A stretch of 64,000 nt of DNA from Pterois miles (GCA_947000775.1 CAMQGK010000144.1:14848001-14912000), one strand, 5' to 3'. Shown: positions 11,722 through 23,160, numbered from the stretch's first letter. Numbers and translations: made by a program. The notes: generated from the letters alone by a model not told the origin.

Positions 11722-11852
11722 TAGGTCTGTCTATCAATTAAAATATTTAATTGTGATTAATTACGAATTAATCACACATTTTTTATCTGTTCAAAATGTA
11801 CCTTAAATGAAGATTTGTCAAGTATCTAATACCCTTATCCACATGGGAGTGG

Positions 11853-11943
<91 letters not shown>

Positions 11944-12392
11944 TTGAAAATCAATTAACACAAAACAATGACAACTATTGTCCAGAAACTCAGCTGTCAG
12001 TGTGCTGACTTGATTATGACTTGTCCCAGACTGCATGGGATTATCATATAGTAGGCATGTCTGTAAAGGGAAGACTTGTTGGTACCCTAAAAAAACATTT
12101 TCATTCACATATCTTGAGGTCAGAGGTCAAGGGACCCCTTTGAAAATGGCCATGCCAGTTTTTCCTTACCAAAATTTTGAGTAAGTTTGGAGCATTATTT
12201 AGTATGGCATGTTTGGTACCAACGATGATGGTAATGATTCATTAGGTTTTATAGTTTCATATGATACCAGTATCTTTACTCTACTGTTAAAACCTGCTAC
12301 AATCTTGTAAGTTATGTTAATGCATTAAAGAAATTAGTTGCATTGAAACAATTTTTTGTTAATGTGTTATTATCTTGTTAACTTTGACAGCC
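11722..12392 (+). mobile_element. NT-A copy 2, near full length, with expanded (TA)n
   Basis: Starts with a mutated terminus (AGGTCTGTCTATCAATTAAA), contains all NT-A landmarks and ends at GTTAACTTTGACAGCC. About 84 bp of pure (TA)n at 11857-11940 has expanded where other copies have only a few AT bases (compare ATGTATGTATATATTTAGTA near 43.85 kb). Non-coding. Confidence 0.75.
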
Positions 12393-12620
12393 AGGGGATC
12401 AGGGGACCCCTTGAAAATGACCATGCCAGTTTTTCCTCACCAAAATGTAGTGCAAGTTTGGGGAGTTATTTAACCTAGTATGACGTGTTTGGTACCAATG
12501 GATTCCTCAGGTTTTCAGTTATGTGATGCATCTTCACTGTAGTTTTAAAACTGACCCTGCAACAATCTCCAAGAGATCGGATATTAACTTTGATATCGGA
12601 ATATTAACTTTGTCAGCCCT
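12393..12620 (+). mobile_element. NT-A second partial copy, in tandem with the preceding one
   Basis: Directly follows copy 2, re-enters the core at GACCCCTTGAAAATGACCAT and runs to ATTAACTTTGTCAGCCCT. The second unit lacks the first half, so this is a partial tandem duplication or an insertion of one copy into the other. Confidence 0.65.
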
Positions 12621-12959
12621 GATTCATTCATGTTCAAATAAATTACAATACAGACAACCATTCTCTGAAGCATGTCATAATGTTTCAGGCTCCTAACGTA
12701 TATAAGCAGCCGTGGAAATCAATTTGTAGAGCATGAAACTCCTCTGAAATGTGAAATCCATTAAATTTTTTAGTCTTTAGACAAACAGCTAAAGGGAAAC
12801 ATGCTACTCTTTTTAAAGCCAAAACTGGAAAATTTATTCAGCATACAAAAACATTTCAGTGATGGCTCAGTTTCCCTCATCCAACTCCAGATTTTCAGAG
12901 ATATTACCTTACTCCTTCCTCATAGTGAACTGCGTGATGACGTGATGATGTCTTCCCTC

Positions 12960-14412
12960 CTCTCTAATTTTTGCAACCAGAGGTGGCACAAGAGAGTGAA
13001 GCTAAGTCCAACCGAACACTGTATGAGACATTTTTAGCAGCTATTCGGATACTAACGGCAAATGATGTTACTTCCACACCCTTCTTATTGCACAGGTCTG
13101 CACGTCAAGGCTGTCCTCTTTCCCCACTGCTATTTGTGATAGCAATGGGTGACGTCTCTGTCTATATCAGGTATTTCAGTGGGTGACGTAGAACATAGAA
13201 TTTCACTTTACGCAGATGACGTTCTCCGTTTCCTATCAAACCTTCAGTAATTGGTGCCTTCTCTGGTAAACTTAATCAAGATTTTTGAAGAATTTTCAGT
13301 CTACAAAATGAATATCAAAAAATCTTCAGTACTATATTTGAATGAACAAGAGAGGATTCGACCTACAATACAAATGCTGTTCTCAGCTCCTAAGGAGGGA
13401 TTCTGTTATTTGGGTATTCACACCCGAAATTGATCATTTGGTTTCAGCCAACTACCACCCTTTGTGGAATCTACAATAGAATCACTTAACAGATGGTTTT
13501 TACTGCCAATATCTTTAATCGGCCATGTGAACATCTTAAAAATGAATGCATTACCCTAGTTGCTCTATTTGTTCCAATCAATTCCTCTTCCCCCAACCCA
13601 ATCATTTTTTCAGAACCTTAAGAAAGTATTCGCCAACTTTATCTGGAACCAAAAGGGTTCTAGGCTCCGTTTTACCCAACTTTATCTGCCATACGACAGA
13701 GGGGGCCTACAACTTTCTAACCTACGCTGGTATTATTGGGCGGCACAACTCAGAGCAGCCTTGTGCTACTTTTCCCCAGACACAGAACACTGTTTCACTG
13801 CTTGTGGGAATGTAATGTGGTCAGAAGTTTCTGGGTAGAAGTTCTTGACATGACTAGTCAGATAACAAAACTGAGGATCCCTCATTTGCTTAAGTTATGC
13901 ATTCTCTGTATTTATCTAAATGATTTTATTACTAAGAAGAATAATTGTACATTTGCGTCTCTTACAAGCTAAGATGGCAATAACTACTGGTTGGAAAAAT
14001 GTGAACAAACCAAGTATGAAACAATATTTTAACGATCTCATCTCATCTTGTATTGCTATGGAAAAACTAACATACACCACTAAAGGAAAATTGGCAGTTT
14101 CTGAAAATATCTGGAGGAGATTTTTGGAGTTTATGAAACAAATTGTTGGTGATAATTGACAGAGTAGGAGGCTGGGTGTGGGTGGGGTAACAGGAAAAAG
14201 ATTGTAAAAATGGAGTGGCCCATGTGCTCATTAATATTCCTTTGTACTGTATTTTCTTTAACATCTGTATATTTACTGCTGTTTCAGATACTGTTTTATA
14301 TTTATTGACCCATTAATTTGATGCTGTACTGTGCTTACTACCAAGACTGTCTAAGCTTTTTGTATTTATTGTTTGTTTTAATGTGAAAACCCCAATAAAA
14401 ATATTGGATATT
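12960..14412 (+). mobile_element. L1-type LINE, 5'-truncated, decayed ORF2 with 3' end
   Basis: Plus-strand pieces of fish L1 ORF2 in order are RT motif B SARQGCPLSPLLFVIAM (from about 13098), an intact catalytic YADD at 13209-13220, FEEFSVYKMNIKKSSVLYLN, FANFIWNQKG, YLPYDRGGLQLSNLRWYYWA, and the C-terminal region to about 14156. The element ends in a 3' UTR with CCCCAATAAAAATATTGGAT. A deletion between motifs B and C, plus frameshifts and stops, make it non-functional. Endonuclease and the upstream RT are missing. Confidence 0.85.
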
Positions 14413-15059
14413 TCCGTTGTACACTAGTGTTGTTTCAAATTGCACACGGTTGTTGCACACACACCAGATGCTCGCTAGATCAGCTGGTGAAAGTCAGCCA
14501 CTGATATCATGCTGTATTGGTAGTAATCCAATTCAGATGGATAAATTATCCCAATTATGGCGCCTATTTGACTACAATAGCCCATAGTGGTACTTTGTGA
14601 AATGAGAGATTTCTTCTGACTATATAAGGATGACTGCTGGCCTATGAAGGCTGCTTTTGCCTGCCAAACGTGTAGCATGTTACTACCTTATCCAAAGATT
14701 TTTTTAAAAAGGTATTCATAAAAGAAAAGATTCAGTGTGATAAATATATGGCAATGACATTCACATTATTCCTCTAAAACAAAATCACATTCTGTCAGTA
14801 CTGAAGGTCCATAGCTTTATCCAGAATGATAAGAAACTGATCCCAAATGTGATTAAATTTTCACAAGAGACACTTCTTTCACAGCCAATTTTAGTTAGGA
14901 AACCATTTTGTTTATTCATTGTTCAGAAGACAGACAGTTCTTTCAGATGGAGCTCTGGGCTATAATAACCTCAGATTCGTCACGTTGCGAAATCATAGGT
15001 CATGACTATTCTTGTTTTTTCAGTTATTGGTGCACTGCCTGTTTTATTTTTTTATTTCT
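14413..15059. other. No gene recognised
   Basis: AT-rich sequence without coding blocks or repeat families that I can name. Confidence 0.4.
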
Positions 15060-15470
15060 AACTCTCCATCTCATTTCAGAGCACCTCACTTCCTGCCCTT
15101 GTGTTTTCCTGCGTCCTGAATGTTTGACATCCTCTGATCCACTTTTCATCCACCTCCACCTGTGTCTGATAGTCTACCCCGCCCCTGATTGTGTCCACCT
15201 GTCTATAGCTAGTCACTCCCCTTCACTAGTATATAATGTGTCTCCTCTTCCTTCTGTGCCAGTTCGTCTTTGTTACCCTGAGTGCAAGCGTCCTCGCGTC
15301 CTTTTCTAGTGATTGTCTCCTTGTGTTTTTTGATACTCTGCCTGTTTTTTGACCACCCGTGTACCGACCTCTTTATTGCTAGTAAAGCTTTTGTCTACCT
15401 TTTACCCGCCTGCTCTCCGTGTCGTGCTTTTGAGTCCTTGCCGTTTGACACAGTTGCTACAAGATTATGC
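15060..15470 (+). mobile_element. Possible solo LTR or LTR-like non-autonomous element
   Basis: A strikingly pyrimidine-rich block of the type often seen in fish genomes. It has a CACCTGTGTCTGATAGTCT segment, a TATA-like AGTATATAATGTG at about 15229, runs of C/T words (GTCTCCTTGTGTTTTTTGAT) and a CCTGCTCTCCGTGTCGTGCT end. The order promoter-like box, then CT-rich transcript region, fits an LTR. I see no clear TG...CA termini or target duplication, so this is an inference. Confidence 0.35.
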
Positions 15471-16063
15471 TGATTTGATATGCATTGACATAAGAATAGT
15501 GATTCTACAAGTATTGTGATTTGATATTACTATTAATGAAAAAGTTGAATCATATACTTATAGGGACTTTTACTTTGGAGAATATTTAAATTAATACAGA
15601 AAAAAATGTTTGATTCTCAGCATGCTGGAAGCAAAGGTATTGAGTTGTAAAAATCATGACCAGTGTTCAGGCTGCACACAGTAGGTTGTCGAAAGGCCAA
15701 TGCCGAGATTTTTGTACTGAAGCTGTTGTTGACAGTTTGTATATAATTTTGATTTTTTTCAGTCCACAATTTCCAAAAACCCCAAAGAAGTTGAGATGTA
15801 GTTAGACTGAACACAAAGCAAATTTCGGATGTCCTGATGTCAAATATATCAGTTACTGTCAGCAACCCAAAAATAAAAGCATAAAGATATTTCCCTTACA
15901 AATTAGTAGTATTTTCTCTTCAATTTATAAAGGACATGTAATGTTTTATACTTATGGTGAATTAAGTCAATCTTATTTCCATATGAATATTTTTGTATAT
16001 ACACTTCCCTTTGTTAACACTTTATTGTGAAAAATGGATGTAGTCACATGTGTATACTAAGTG
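15471..16063. other. No gene recognised
   Basis: AT-rich and non-coding in appearance. Confidence 0.4.
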
Positions 16064-16112
16064 TATACTTGTGAATTTCCCCACTGTGGGACTAATAAAG
16101 GAATATTTTATA
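16064..16112 (+). mobile_element. L2/Rex1-type LINE tail
   Basis: GTGAATTTCCCCACTGTGGG, then ACTAATAAAGGAATATT: the conserved 3' hairpin (UCCC/GGGA) plus AATAAAGG tail. It abuts Penelope-derived sequence directly at about 16113. Confidence 0.75.
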
Positions 16113-16308
16113 AGTCTGTGAATGTTCTCATTCATCCAGGTCATATTCATCATCCAAGTGGCTTCATCAGTTTGAACGCTACAGTCTGACAGTGGGGACT
16201 AGTCAGACTGTAGCGTTCGAACTGATGAAGCCACTTGGATAAGGGGCAAAACGTCTTCAGAGACAAATCTAAGTCCAGTTGCCTTCGATTCAATTGTTGC
16301 CAGAATGT
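16113..16308 (+). mobile_element. Penelope-like element terminal fragments in inverted arrangement
   Basis: The two ends are reverse complements of each other. ATCCAAGTGGCTTCATCAGT to GTCTGAC (16153-16191) is inverted at 16203-16241, with only about 11 bp between. The same sequence flanks the Penelope GIY-YIG fragment near 22.6 kb. The left arm lacks about 66 bp present in the right arm. Penelope-like elements are known for inverted and partially tandem terminal repeats. The right arm contains a hammerhead-like core with one core substitution. Confidence 0.7.
16219..16258 (+). ncRNA. Degenerate hammerhead-ribozyme-like core
   Basis: CTGATGA at 16222-16228 is followed by an imperfect stem-loop (GCCACTTGGATAAGGGGC) and then CAAAACGTC instead of the expected CGAAACGTC. 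The G of the conserved GAAA (position G12 in hammerhead numbering) is A here, which would be expected to abolish cleavage. One extra A separates CUGAUGA from helix II, so even the intact copy is not fully canonical. Confidence 0.4.
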
Positions 16309-17989
16309 GTATACTAACTTTGCCAAGTCTGTTGCTCTTCCATTCTCTTCATACATCCAGCTCCATCAGGGCCATGAATGTATTCAACATACAGTAAATG
16401 TCAGAATATGGGTGTTCTACAGTTGTAGCATTGGCCGATTTGACCATGGAGATGAGACTGACTGTCAGTGGGCCTGAGCCGATTATTTGTGTATAAAACG
16501 TTGGATTCACTGCCATACATTCACGGTTCTTGATGGGTGAAGCCCCATGTATAATGTCAGGCTACTCTTTTTAGTTAACCACTGAATCCTAAAGTCACTG
16601 TGGTGACATTACATAAATTCACAGTGCTGATCAGATATGCTATGACAGATCATTCTAAATTAGGGCTGCAGCTAATGATTATTCTCATTATCGATTCAGC
16701 AATTGACAATTTTGGGGGATTTTTTTTTTTTCATTTACTTCTAACCTCCAAAAAAACTGAAAAACAGCCCTCACAATTTCCCAGAGACCCATGTGACAAA
16801 TTGCACATTTTTCTTGATAGATGTTCTGTTCACAATAAGGTCAAACAGATAAAAGCAAGTGATTCTGCACATTTCAAAATCTGTGTCTGGAGTGTTTGTG
16901 GGTCAAATGCCATATTTTGGCTAACTGTTACCATACACTGATGAATGAAATCATTACAAAATAGAAATTTAAAGACCAAACACAGATTTGAGAGCAGCAG
17001 CTTATCAGTACCAGTTTAACTTCCGAGAAGCAAATAAACACAAAACACAGGTCCAGGCCTAATGCTTGTTCAGAGAGACAGATGCACTGAGAGAAAGAAC
17101 AGAGAGAAAAAAAAGTTGGGTTTGGTAGAGGGAGAAGACGGGGTAGCAGTGGCAGATCTAGACCATCTTAAACGGGGTGGCAGACTGGGACCACGTGATT
17201 TTAATGGGTAACAAATTGGGGGTTTGTTCCCTGGCCCCTGCAGGCTACATGTTGAAGTGTCCTTGGACAAGATATCTAACCCCAAATTGCTGTAAGTGTG
17301 CATGTGAATGAAGTGCATCGCTCCTGAGGAACACCGCTATGAATAATTACAATTTTTTTGGGCGACAACAGTCTGATGCTGCTATAATGTTAATGTATGA
17401 CTGTATTACTGCAGCAGGCTCCCACTCAAGCTAACATTAGCTATCTGTACTAGTCACTGTCACCAACATCACTGAGCGATTCACCACACTGACAGTGAAT
17501 ATTAACGTATCATATGTGCCTCAAATGTCAGTGTGAAAACCTTGGTTAACCTGTTACACAACAGCCTCTCAGCATTTTCCATTTTCTCTCTTGTGACGAG
17601 TTTCTGTCCCCTAAATGAGAGTACAGCCTCAATGATGATGCAGTGTTGGTCTGGTCTATAGCTTGGAGTCATAAATCCCATCAATTATATATTTTTAATG
17701 ACATGGCAGGGGAGCAAATCATATTTTTGGTGCAGCCAACTACTCAGAAGCTCTTTTGCATAGCTTTATTATGATTACCGGTTTGTTTAAAGTAGAAGTT
17801 TAGAGACATATTTCAACTTCTTCTCTTTGCTCTGTTGACATCTGTGAAGGGTTGTTTTCCCCCGAAAGGGAGCGTGGCCACGCAAGCCTTTTGGATGACG
17901 TATTGCTGGCCTGATGTATTACAGGGGCACTGCCCTCCCTGGAAACACCCCTGCCCCTGCCCACTGGACGTTTTTTGGTTGTCCACCAA
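16309..17989. other. Repeat fragments, no gene recognised
   Basis: 16656-16820 resembles a fish MITE that begins with TAGGGCTGCAGCTAATGATT and continues through CCCTCACAATTTCCCAGAGA. 17215-17335 resembles the head of the repeat seen at 17.99-18.28 kb (AGTGTCCTTGGACAAGATA). The rest is unassigned. No plausible exon. Confidence 0.4.
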
Positions 17990-18275
17990 TGTCGGTAGTT
18001 CTATCCCTCAATTCAATGCTCCGGTCATATGTCGATGTGTCCTTGAGCAAGACACTTAATCCCCAAATTGCTCCTGAACGCATAGCCATCGTGTTGTGAA
18101 TGAGATGAATGATTATTTAGATTAGATCCCGACTGGCAAAGTTAGCAGCCTCTGAGATCAGTGTATGGTGTGTGTGAATGGGTGAATGGGTCAATGTGAT
18201 ATGTTGTGCAAAGCGCTTTGAGTGGTCAGAAGACTAGAAAATCGCTATATAAATGCAAGTCCATTTACCATGACA
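17990..18275 (+). repeat. Interspersed retroelement-like repeat
   Basis: Contains GTGTCCTTGAGCAAGACACT, then GTGTGAATGGGTGAATGGGT, GCAAAGCGCTTTGAGTGGTC and the end CGCTATATAAATGCAAGTCC followed by ATTTACCA. This combination is very common in fish genomes and ends like other LINE/SINE 3' termini. I cannot state the family. Confidence 0.5.
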
Positions 18276-19344
18276 GGACACTGTTGTTGGAGGATTATCA
18301 CACAGTTTCTCAGACATGTAACATGTAAATAAGATAACTGATGTGTTGTCTTTAATATACTGTTTTTCCTTTCATGTTCATCATTTTTTGTAAAACATTT
18401 TATGGTTTGTGATGGGTCTCTATGTTGAACACATTTATATACTATTTTCAGAGATGAAAAGCGACTGGAACAATATTTTAGTCAATCTGGAGATAATGTA
18501 CAGTCTCTTGATGATGACAATAACAAACTTAAAGTTGGTGCAAGTCTGGGAACAGTGTGGAACCTTAAATGGGGAAATGAATGACTTCAGAGAAAGGCTG
18601 AAGTGAAAAGCTGCAGGGGACAAATCCATTTTCGCTGTTGCAGTTTCCCACACTTATGGATTTTCAATCTGTCTCTAATAATAAGCATCAAGATCAGAAG
18701 CTTTCGGAGGGATCAGAGGCGGTCAGAGCCATCACTGTTTGACAGATCATATATCCACAGATGGCTGCACCCTACAGAAATCAAGTATTGTGTTTTGGAC
18801 CTGCCTAATGTTTTGCACATGGATCTGTGTGCTCAGGGTCACATGTATTGGTGGCAAACAAATTAGGTGATACGGTGTGTGTGTGTGTGTGTGTGGGTGG
18901 GGTGCTTGAATGTCTCGAAATATACTCAGTTAATAAAATTTATTTTTAACTTCATTCTGGAGAGAGCCAGTTACCCAAAATGGTTGCAAAAGAATTTGAT
19001 TTTTTAAATAATCCAATGCACTTCAGCAGCAACCACTTAGCAGGTAATTAGTGGTCTGAAACAAATCACCCTTTGAGGACAGAATGCTACAGCATTTTGT
19101 CCACTTGTTTTGGTTGAAGGAATGAAAGGCTGACCACCAGTATTTGCTGATCTGCTTATGGTTACAACTTTTCCAAAACCAAAATCTAAAAATCAAACTT
19201 GCATGCATGTAATGTTTTTTTTTTCTCTGCAGACCGCCTTTTTTCCCCACAAAGATGAATTGTTTTGTCAAGACAAGTGAGGTACGCTGGCCCTGCAGTG
19301 ATGTACATGTGTGCGTTGCTTTGAGTAGATACATATGTTATTTG
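18276..19344. other. No gene recognised
   Basis: Apart from the (GT)n array, no coding block or recognisable repeat family. Confidence 0.4.
18873..18894. repeat. (GT)n microsatellite
   Basis: About 11 perfect GT units followed by GGGTGGGG. No function inferred. Confidence 0.9.
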
Positions 19345-20070
19345 CAGCGTATTGTGATTACACCTGCAGTAGGTAGAATATTTTTGGCATCACTGGGCAA
19401 AAATTCCACAATAACCTTTCAGCATGTTGTAATTCAAGTGTTCTGAGAGAAAACTGGACTTCTGCACCTCCTCATGACTCTGTTTACAGGGTTTAGAAAA
19501 TCTAGCTGTGATGGGAGACTTGGCTCCGATCAAATGGTCAAACTAGGCAGCGCTGATCAAATATGAATTAATATTCTGTTACTGTGCAGGTAATGCCTAT
19601 TTCTTACATAAAATGTCTGTAAAAACATCTTGTAGTTACTGTTTAGCTGTAAAATGAGAAAGTTTGCTCTGACTGGAGGCTGTGCTTGGTAATTCCTCAA
19701 CTGATTTCAACATTTCTCATTTTATAGCCAAACAATACACTGAAATATTGAATATATAAACATTTGAGGTGAGAAATAAGCATTACAGTTTCAGAATATT
19801 AATTCATATTTGATCAGCACTGCTTGTTTGACAGTTTGTGATTGACGTCTGACTCTGTTGAATGAACAGCCAATAGGAACACTCTTTCTGAAATGACCTG
19901 TGATTGGCCAAAGTCTTCTGTCACATGATAGATTTTCTAAAACCTGAAAATAAAACCAAGAGGAGGTGCAGAAGTCTAGTTTTGCAATATGCTGAAAGGT
20001 TATTATGGGATTTTTGCTCAATGAAAAAATATCCTTCCTACTGCAGGTGTAATCACAATATACACAAAAT
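19345..20070. mobile_element. Palindromic (foldback-like) element, copy B, both arms
   Basis: The left end TATTGTGATTACACCTGCAG at about 19350 recurs inverted at the right end near 20060, with four further matching bases. The arms (about 19350-19710 and 19715-20060) read as reverse complements: TTCTGAGAGAAAACTGGACT/TAGACTTCTGCACC on the left matches GGTGCAGAAGTCTAGTTTT on the right, and CTGTTTAGCTGTAAAATGAG matches CTCATTTTATAGCCAAACA. There is almost no central spacer. The left arm has lost about 65 bp around the CCAATCACAGGTCATTTC segment, which the right arm keeps. Non-coding, and probably a non-autonomous DNA transposon with extremely long terminal repeats. Confidence 0.8.
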
Positions 20071-21257
20071 AATATTGTGAAAGTTATGGACAAATTCTGG
20101 GAAAATGCTGTCTGTCATGTAATCCGCCAGAAAATGTGATGACAATGAAGCATGGGACCCAAGCTTCTTTGCTGGCACAAAAGCCTTGCCTGAGTCCGAG
20201 CTCCGTTTTCATGTGGTTGACATTCTTTGCATTTTCTAACAGTCATCATAATGACACTGAGGAGGCAGGATTTTCCCCAGCTGCTGAACAGCTTTAGATC
20301 AGTGACTCTCCAGAGGAAGCGTCCATTTCACTAGATTACACTTTACACCTCCTCGCAATCCCAGTTTGACTCAGGCGCTGATCACACTGCTACTTTACGC
20401 AATGGGGGATCCTGCTACTTTTTGTCTGTCTGCCTCGGGACTGTTCACCCTGAAAAGCCAATATTATTTTTTTTGGGGGGGGGCGACCTTTTATTGAGTT
20501 AAGCTCTATTAAATGTTCCTTGATCTTGTCATCAAGGAGAAAATGATGAAAACACATTGCAAGGTTTAAAAATGTGTTTTTGTTTTATTTTTGTTTTTTT
20601 TGGGGGGGCAACCACTGTTGCTTTGAAATACTGAAAAGCAGATCTTCTGAAAAAGAAACCCTTAACTGTACTGGTCTTGACAAGCTGCCCAACTTTGGTG
20701 GCCACTTTCCCTCCGGCATAGATTTTCCCTTTGATTGGTTTTCCTCAGTCCTTAGATCATGTGCTTTAAAGAACAGAATTGTAGATATATTTTTTAATCA
20801 TTTCACTACTGATGTATTTAAAAAAACCAAAATGTCCCAGGGGAGGGATGTGTGAGCATACATACTATTAGTCAAGGGTCAGACCCTTCAAAATACGGTT
20901 AGGAATCCTGTGAATTATTACATGCAGAGCACACCACAGCAAAGCATTAAAAGAAGGTGCACATGACATGGATTATTTCTCACTAGTCAGGCCTGTCGAC
21001 ACACACAGTTTACAATCTGGCTCATGTTATAGCTGGTAGGAGTTACCCGGTGTCTGTGAAAGTTTACTTTCCAGATGAAATGTAGCTTGCAGGTGGCTAA
21101 CTTTTTCAACTGTCTGAGGTCAGATTAGCCATCTTGGTCCCACATCCTTTATGCACACAACAAACAGCAAATGTTCCCAGCATGAGAGCTGCTGCAGTCA
21201 TTAACTGGTATCTTACATAACTACTTTGACTGAAATGCCTTCCATATGCTTTTCTTT
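20071..21257. other. No gene recognised
   Basis: Mixed-composition, apparently unique sequence. Short open frames lack domain signatures. Homopolymer T/G runs lie near 20466-20487 and 20595-20606. Confidence 0.4.
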
Positions 21258-21821
21258 TAGGGCTGTCAAAGTTAACACGATAACACATTTACAAAAAAAA
21301 AAAATGTTTCAATGCAACTAATTTTTTAATGCATTAACATAAATTGCAAGATTGCAGCAGGTTTTAACAGTAGAGTGAAGATACTGGTATCATATGAAAC
21401 TATAAAACCTAATGAATCATCACCATCATCGTTGATACCAAACATGCCATACTAGCTTGTTGGGAAGGAGGCTAAATAACACTCCAAGCTGGGCTAAATT
21501 TAATGACGAAAAATTGCCATGGCCATTTTCAAAGGGATCCCTTGACCTCTGACCTCAAAATATGTGAATATAAATGGGTTCTATGGGTACCCACGAGTCT
21601 CCCCTTGACAGACATGCCCACTGTATGATAATCACATGCATTATGGCGCAAGCCATAGTCAATTTATTTATTTTAGTATTAAACACTTGACAAATCTCCC
21701 TTTAAGGTGCATTTTGATAAAAAAAAAAAAAAATGTACAATTGATTTGTGATTAATTACATTTAACTCTGGACAATCATACACTAAAAGCAATTAAATAT
21801 TCTAATCAATTGACACCCCTA
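21258..21821 (-). mobile_element. NT-A copy 3, full length with both termini
   Basis: Starts TAGGGCTGTCAAAGTTAACA and ends CAATTGACACCCCTA, the inverted terminal pair of the family, with the whole core between. An A-homopolymer occurs near 21720-21732. This copy best defines the element length, about 565 bp. I see no clear target duplication in the flanks. Confidence 0.8.
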
Positions 21822-22268
21822 GTTTTTAGTATTTTATACTAAATTAGACAGTGGCAATGATGTACCAGTTCAAATTTTTCATTAAAAGTTCAGTTGTGAA
21901 AAAGGTGTCACCAAAAAACTTGCACTAAGAGCTCCTCTTTCCTCAGTTATAGCTGCCATATTTCAACGTATGGACTTTTAGCCCGGAAAAGGATAAACGA
22001 AGGAATGATTTTGTGATTTCAGTACCTCAGAGTGGCCTGACTGATGTTGGGGCTAACAGAAGGGCAACAGCAGGAGATGATGCAGGAGGAAAACAGGCCT
22101 GATAGACTGAGTGAAGGGATGATTGGCTGCAGGAGACAGATGGGAGACCTGTCCTGGTGAACTATTAGGCTACTACAAAGGTGATCCTGTGTCTTTATTA
22201 AGTTCACCTACAGTAAATGATGTGTTTGAGTTGTGAGTATCTGAAGAGGGATAGAGCAGGGCAGAGCA

Positions 22269-22270
22269 CA

Positions 22271-22301
<31 letters not shown>

Positions 22302-22314
22302 GTAATAATAATAA
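22269..22314. repeat. (AAT)n microsatellite
   Basis: About 15 AAT units with one AGT interruption. Confidence 0.9.
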
Positions 22315-22374
22315 GGGAGACTAAGCTCAACGGTAGACAGGACCCTGAGTCAGAGAGGTCTGGGAACACTGACA

Positions 22375-22475
22375 CTAGAATCAGAATCGCCTTTATTGTC
22401 ATTGTATTGCATACAATGAAATTAGAGCACAACTCCTTTGGTGCATTATTAGAAGAAAAAAAATACAGAATAAAT
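22375..22475 (-). mobile_element. LINE/SINE 3' end fragment
   Basis: AGAATCAGAATCGCCTTTAT, then TGTCATTGTATTGCATAC: on the minus strand this is a common fish retroelement end with CAATGACAATAAAGGCGATT. Only the extreme 3' end is visible. Confidence 0.5.
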
Positions 22476-22539
22476 ACTTAAATAATAATTAAATATGTAC
22501 AGCGAGGAAAAAAAAAAACATAGAAAATATAGAAATGTG

Positions 22540-23160
22540 AAGCCTGTGAATGTTCTCATTCATCCAGGTCATATTCATTCTGGCAACAATTGAATCGAAG
22601 GCAACTGGACTTAGATTTGTCTCTGAAGACGTTTCGCCCCTTATCCAAGTGGCTTCATCAGTTCGTAACGCTACAATCTGACTAGTCCCACTAGTCTGAC
22701 CAACAGTGGAGTTAGACCCAGGTTTTAACCTCTGTGAAAGTGTCGGCCCCTTATTCTCCTAAGACAATAGTTCGTTAGTGGAGTTTCACCTGTGTGAGTG
22801 AGTCCCACTAGTGAACGACGGTCATTTAGGATTCAATGGGGCTAACGACAACAGTTGTTAGGCATGATGTGCGTTACCAGTGAACGACAGTCGTTGTGTT
22901 CGTTAGGGACACTTGAGGTTAGTTTCGGGCTGCCTTTGGTATTGAGTCTTTTAGGTATCGCTGAAAGTGCAGCATTGTAGATGGGGGATAGGTGGTGTCT
23001 CAGACCCCCTCCTCTGTTTAAGGATGGTTTCTCCACTTTAACATAGATGGCTTCTTTTACTCCTCTTTCAAACCATCTGTCCTCTCTGTCCAAGATTTTA
23101 ACATTGCTGTCCTCAAAGGAGTGTGTTTCACCAATGTATAGGTCGCTGCATTCCTCAAGG
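22540..23160 (-). mobile_element. Penelope-like element: GIY-YIG C-terminus and downstream terminal repeat
   Basis: Penelope-like retroelements encode a reverse transcriptase fused to a GIY-YIG endonuclease. On the minus strand, 23160 down to about 22910 reads ECSDLYIGET, jumps to HSFEDSNVKI, and continues as LDREDRWFERGVKEAIYVK and EKPSLNRGGGLRHHLSPIYN. These are family-typical endonuclease C-terminal motifs. About 30 residues between IGET and HSFEDS are missing here but present in opposite orientation immediately to the right. Downstream (22690 to 22540) is the terminal sequence shared with 16.1-16.3 kb, with a hammerhead-like core. The reverse transcriptase is absent. Confidence 0.8.
22622..22666 (-). 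ncRNA. Hammerhead-ribozyme-like core in Penelope terminal repeat
   Basis: On the minus strand CTGATGA (22655-22661) is followed by GCCACTTGGATAAGGGGC, which can fold as a stem with one A-G mismatch and a GGAU loop. CGAAACGTC then follows (ending at 22628). The flanking GAA before CTGATGA and TTC after GTC can pair as helix I. Penelope-like elements are known to carry short type I hammerheads. The caveats are a near-absent helix III and one extra A between CUGAUGA and helix II. Confidence 0.45.
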
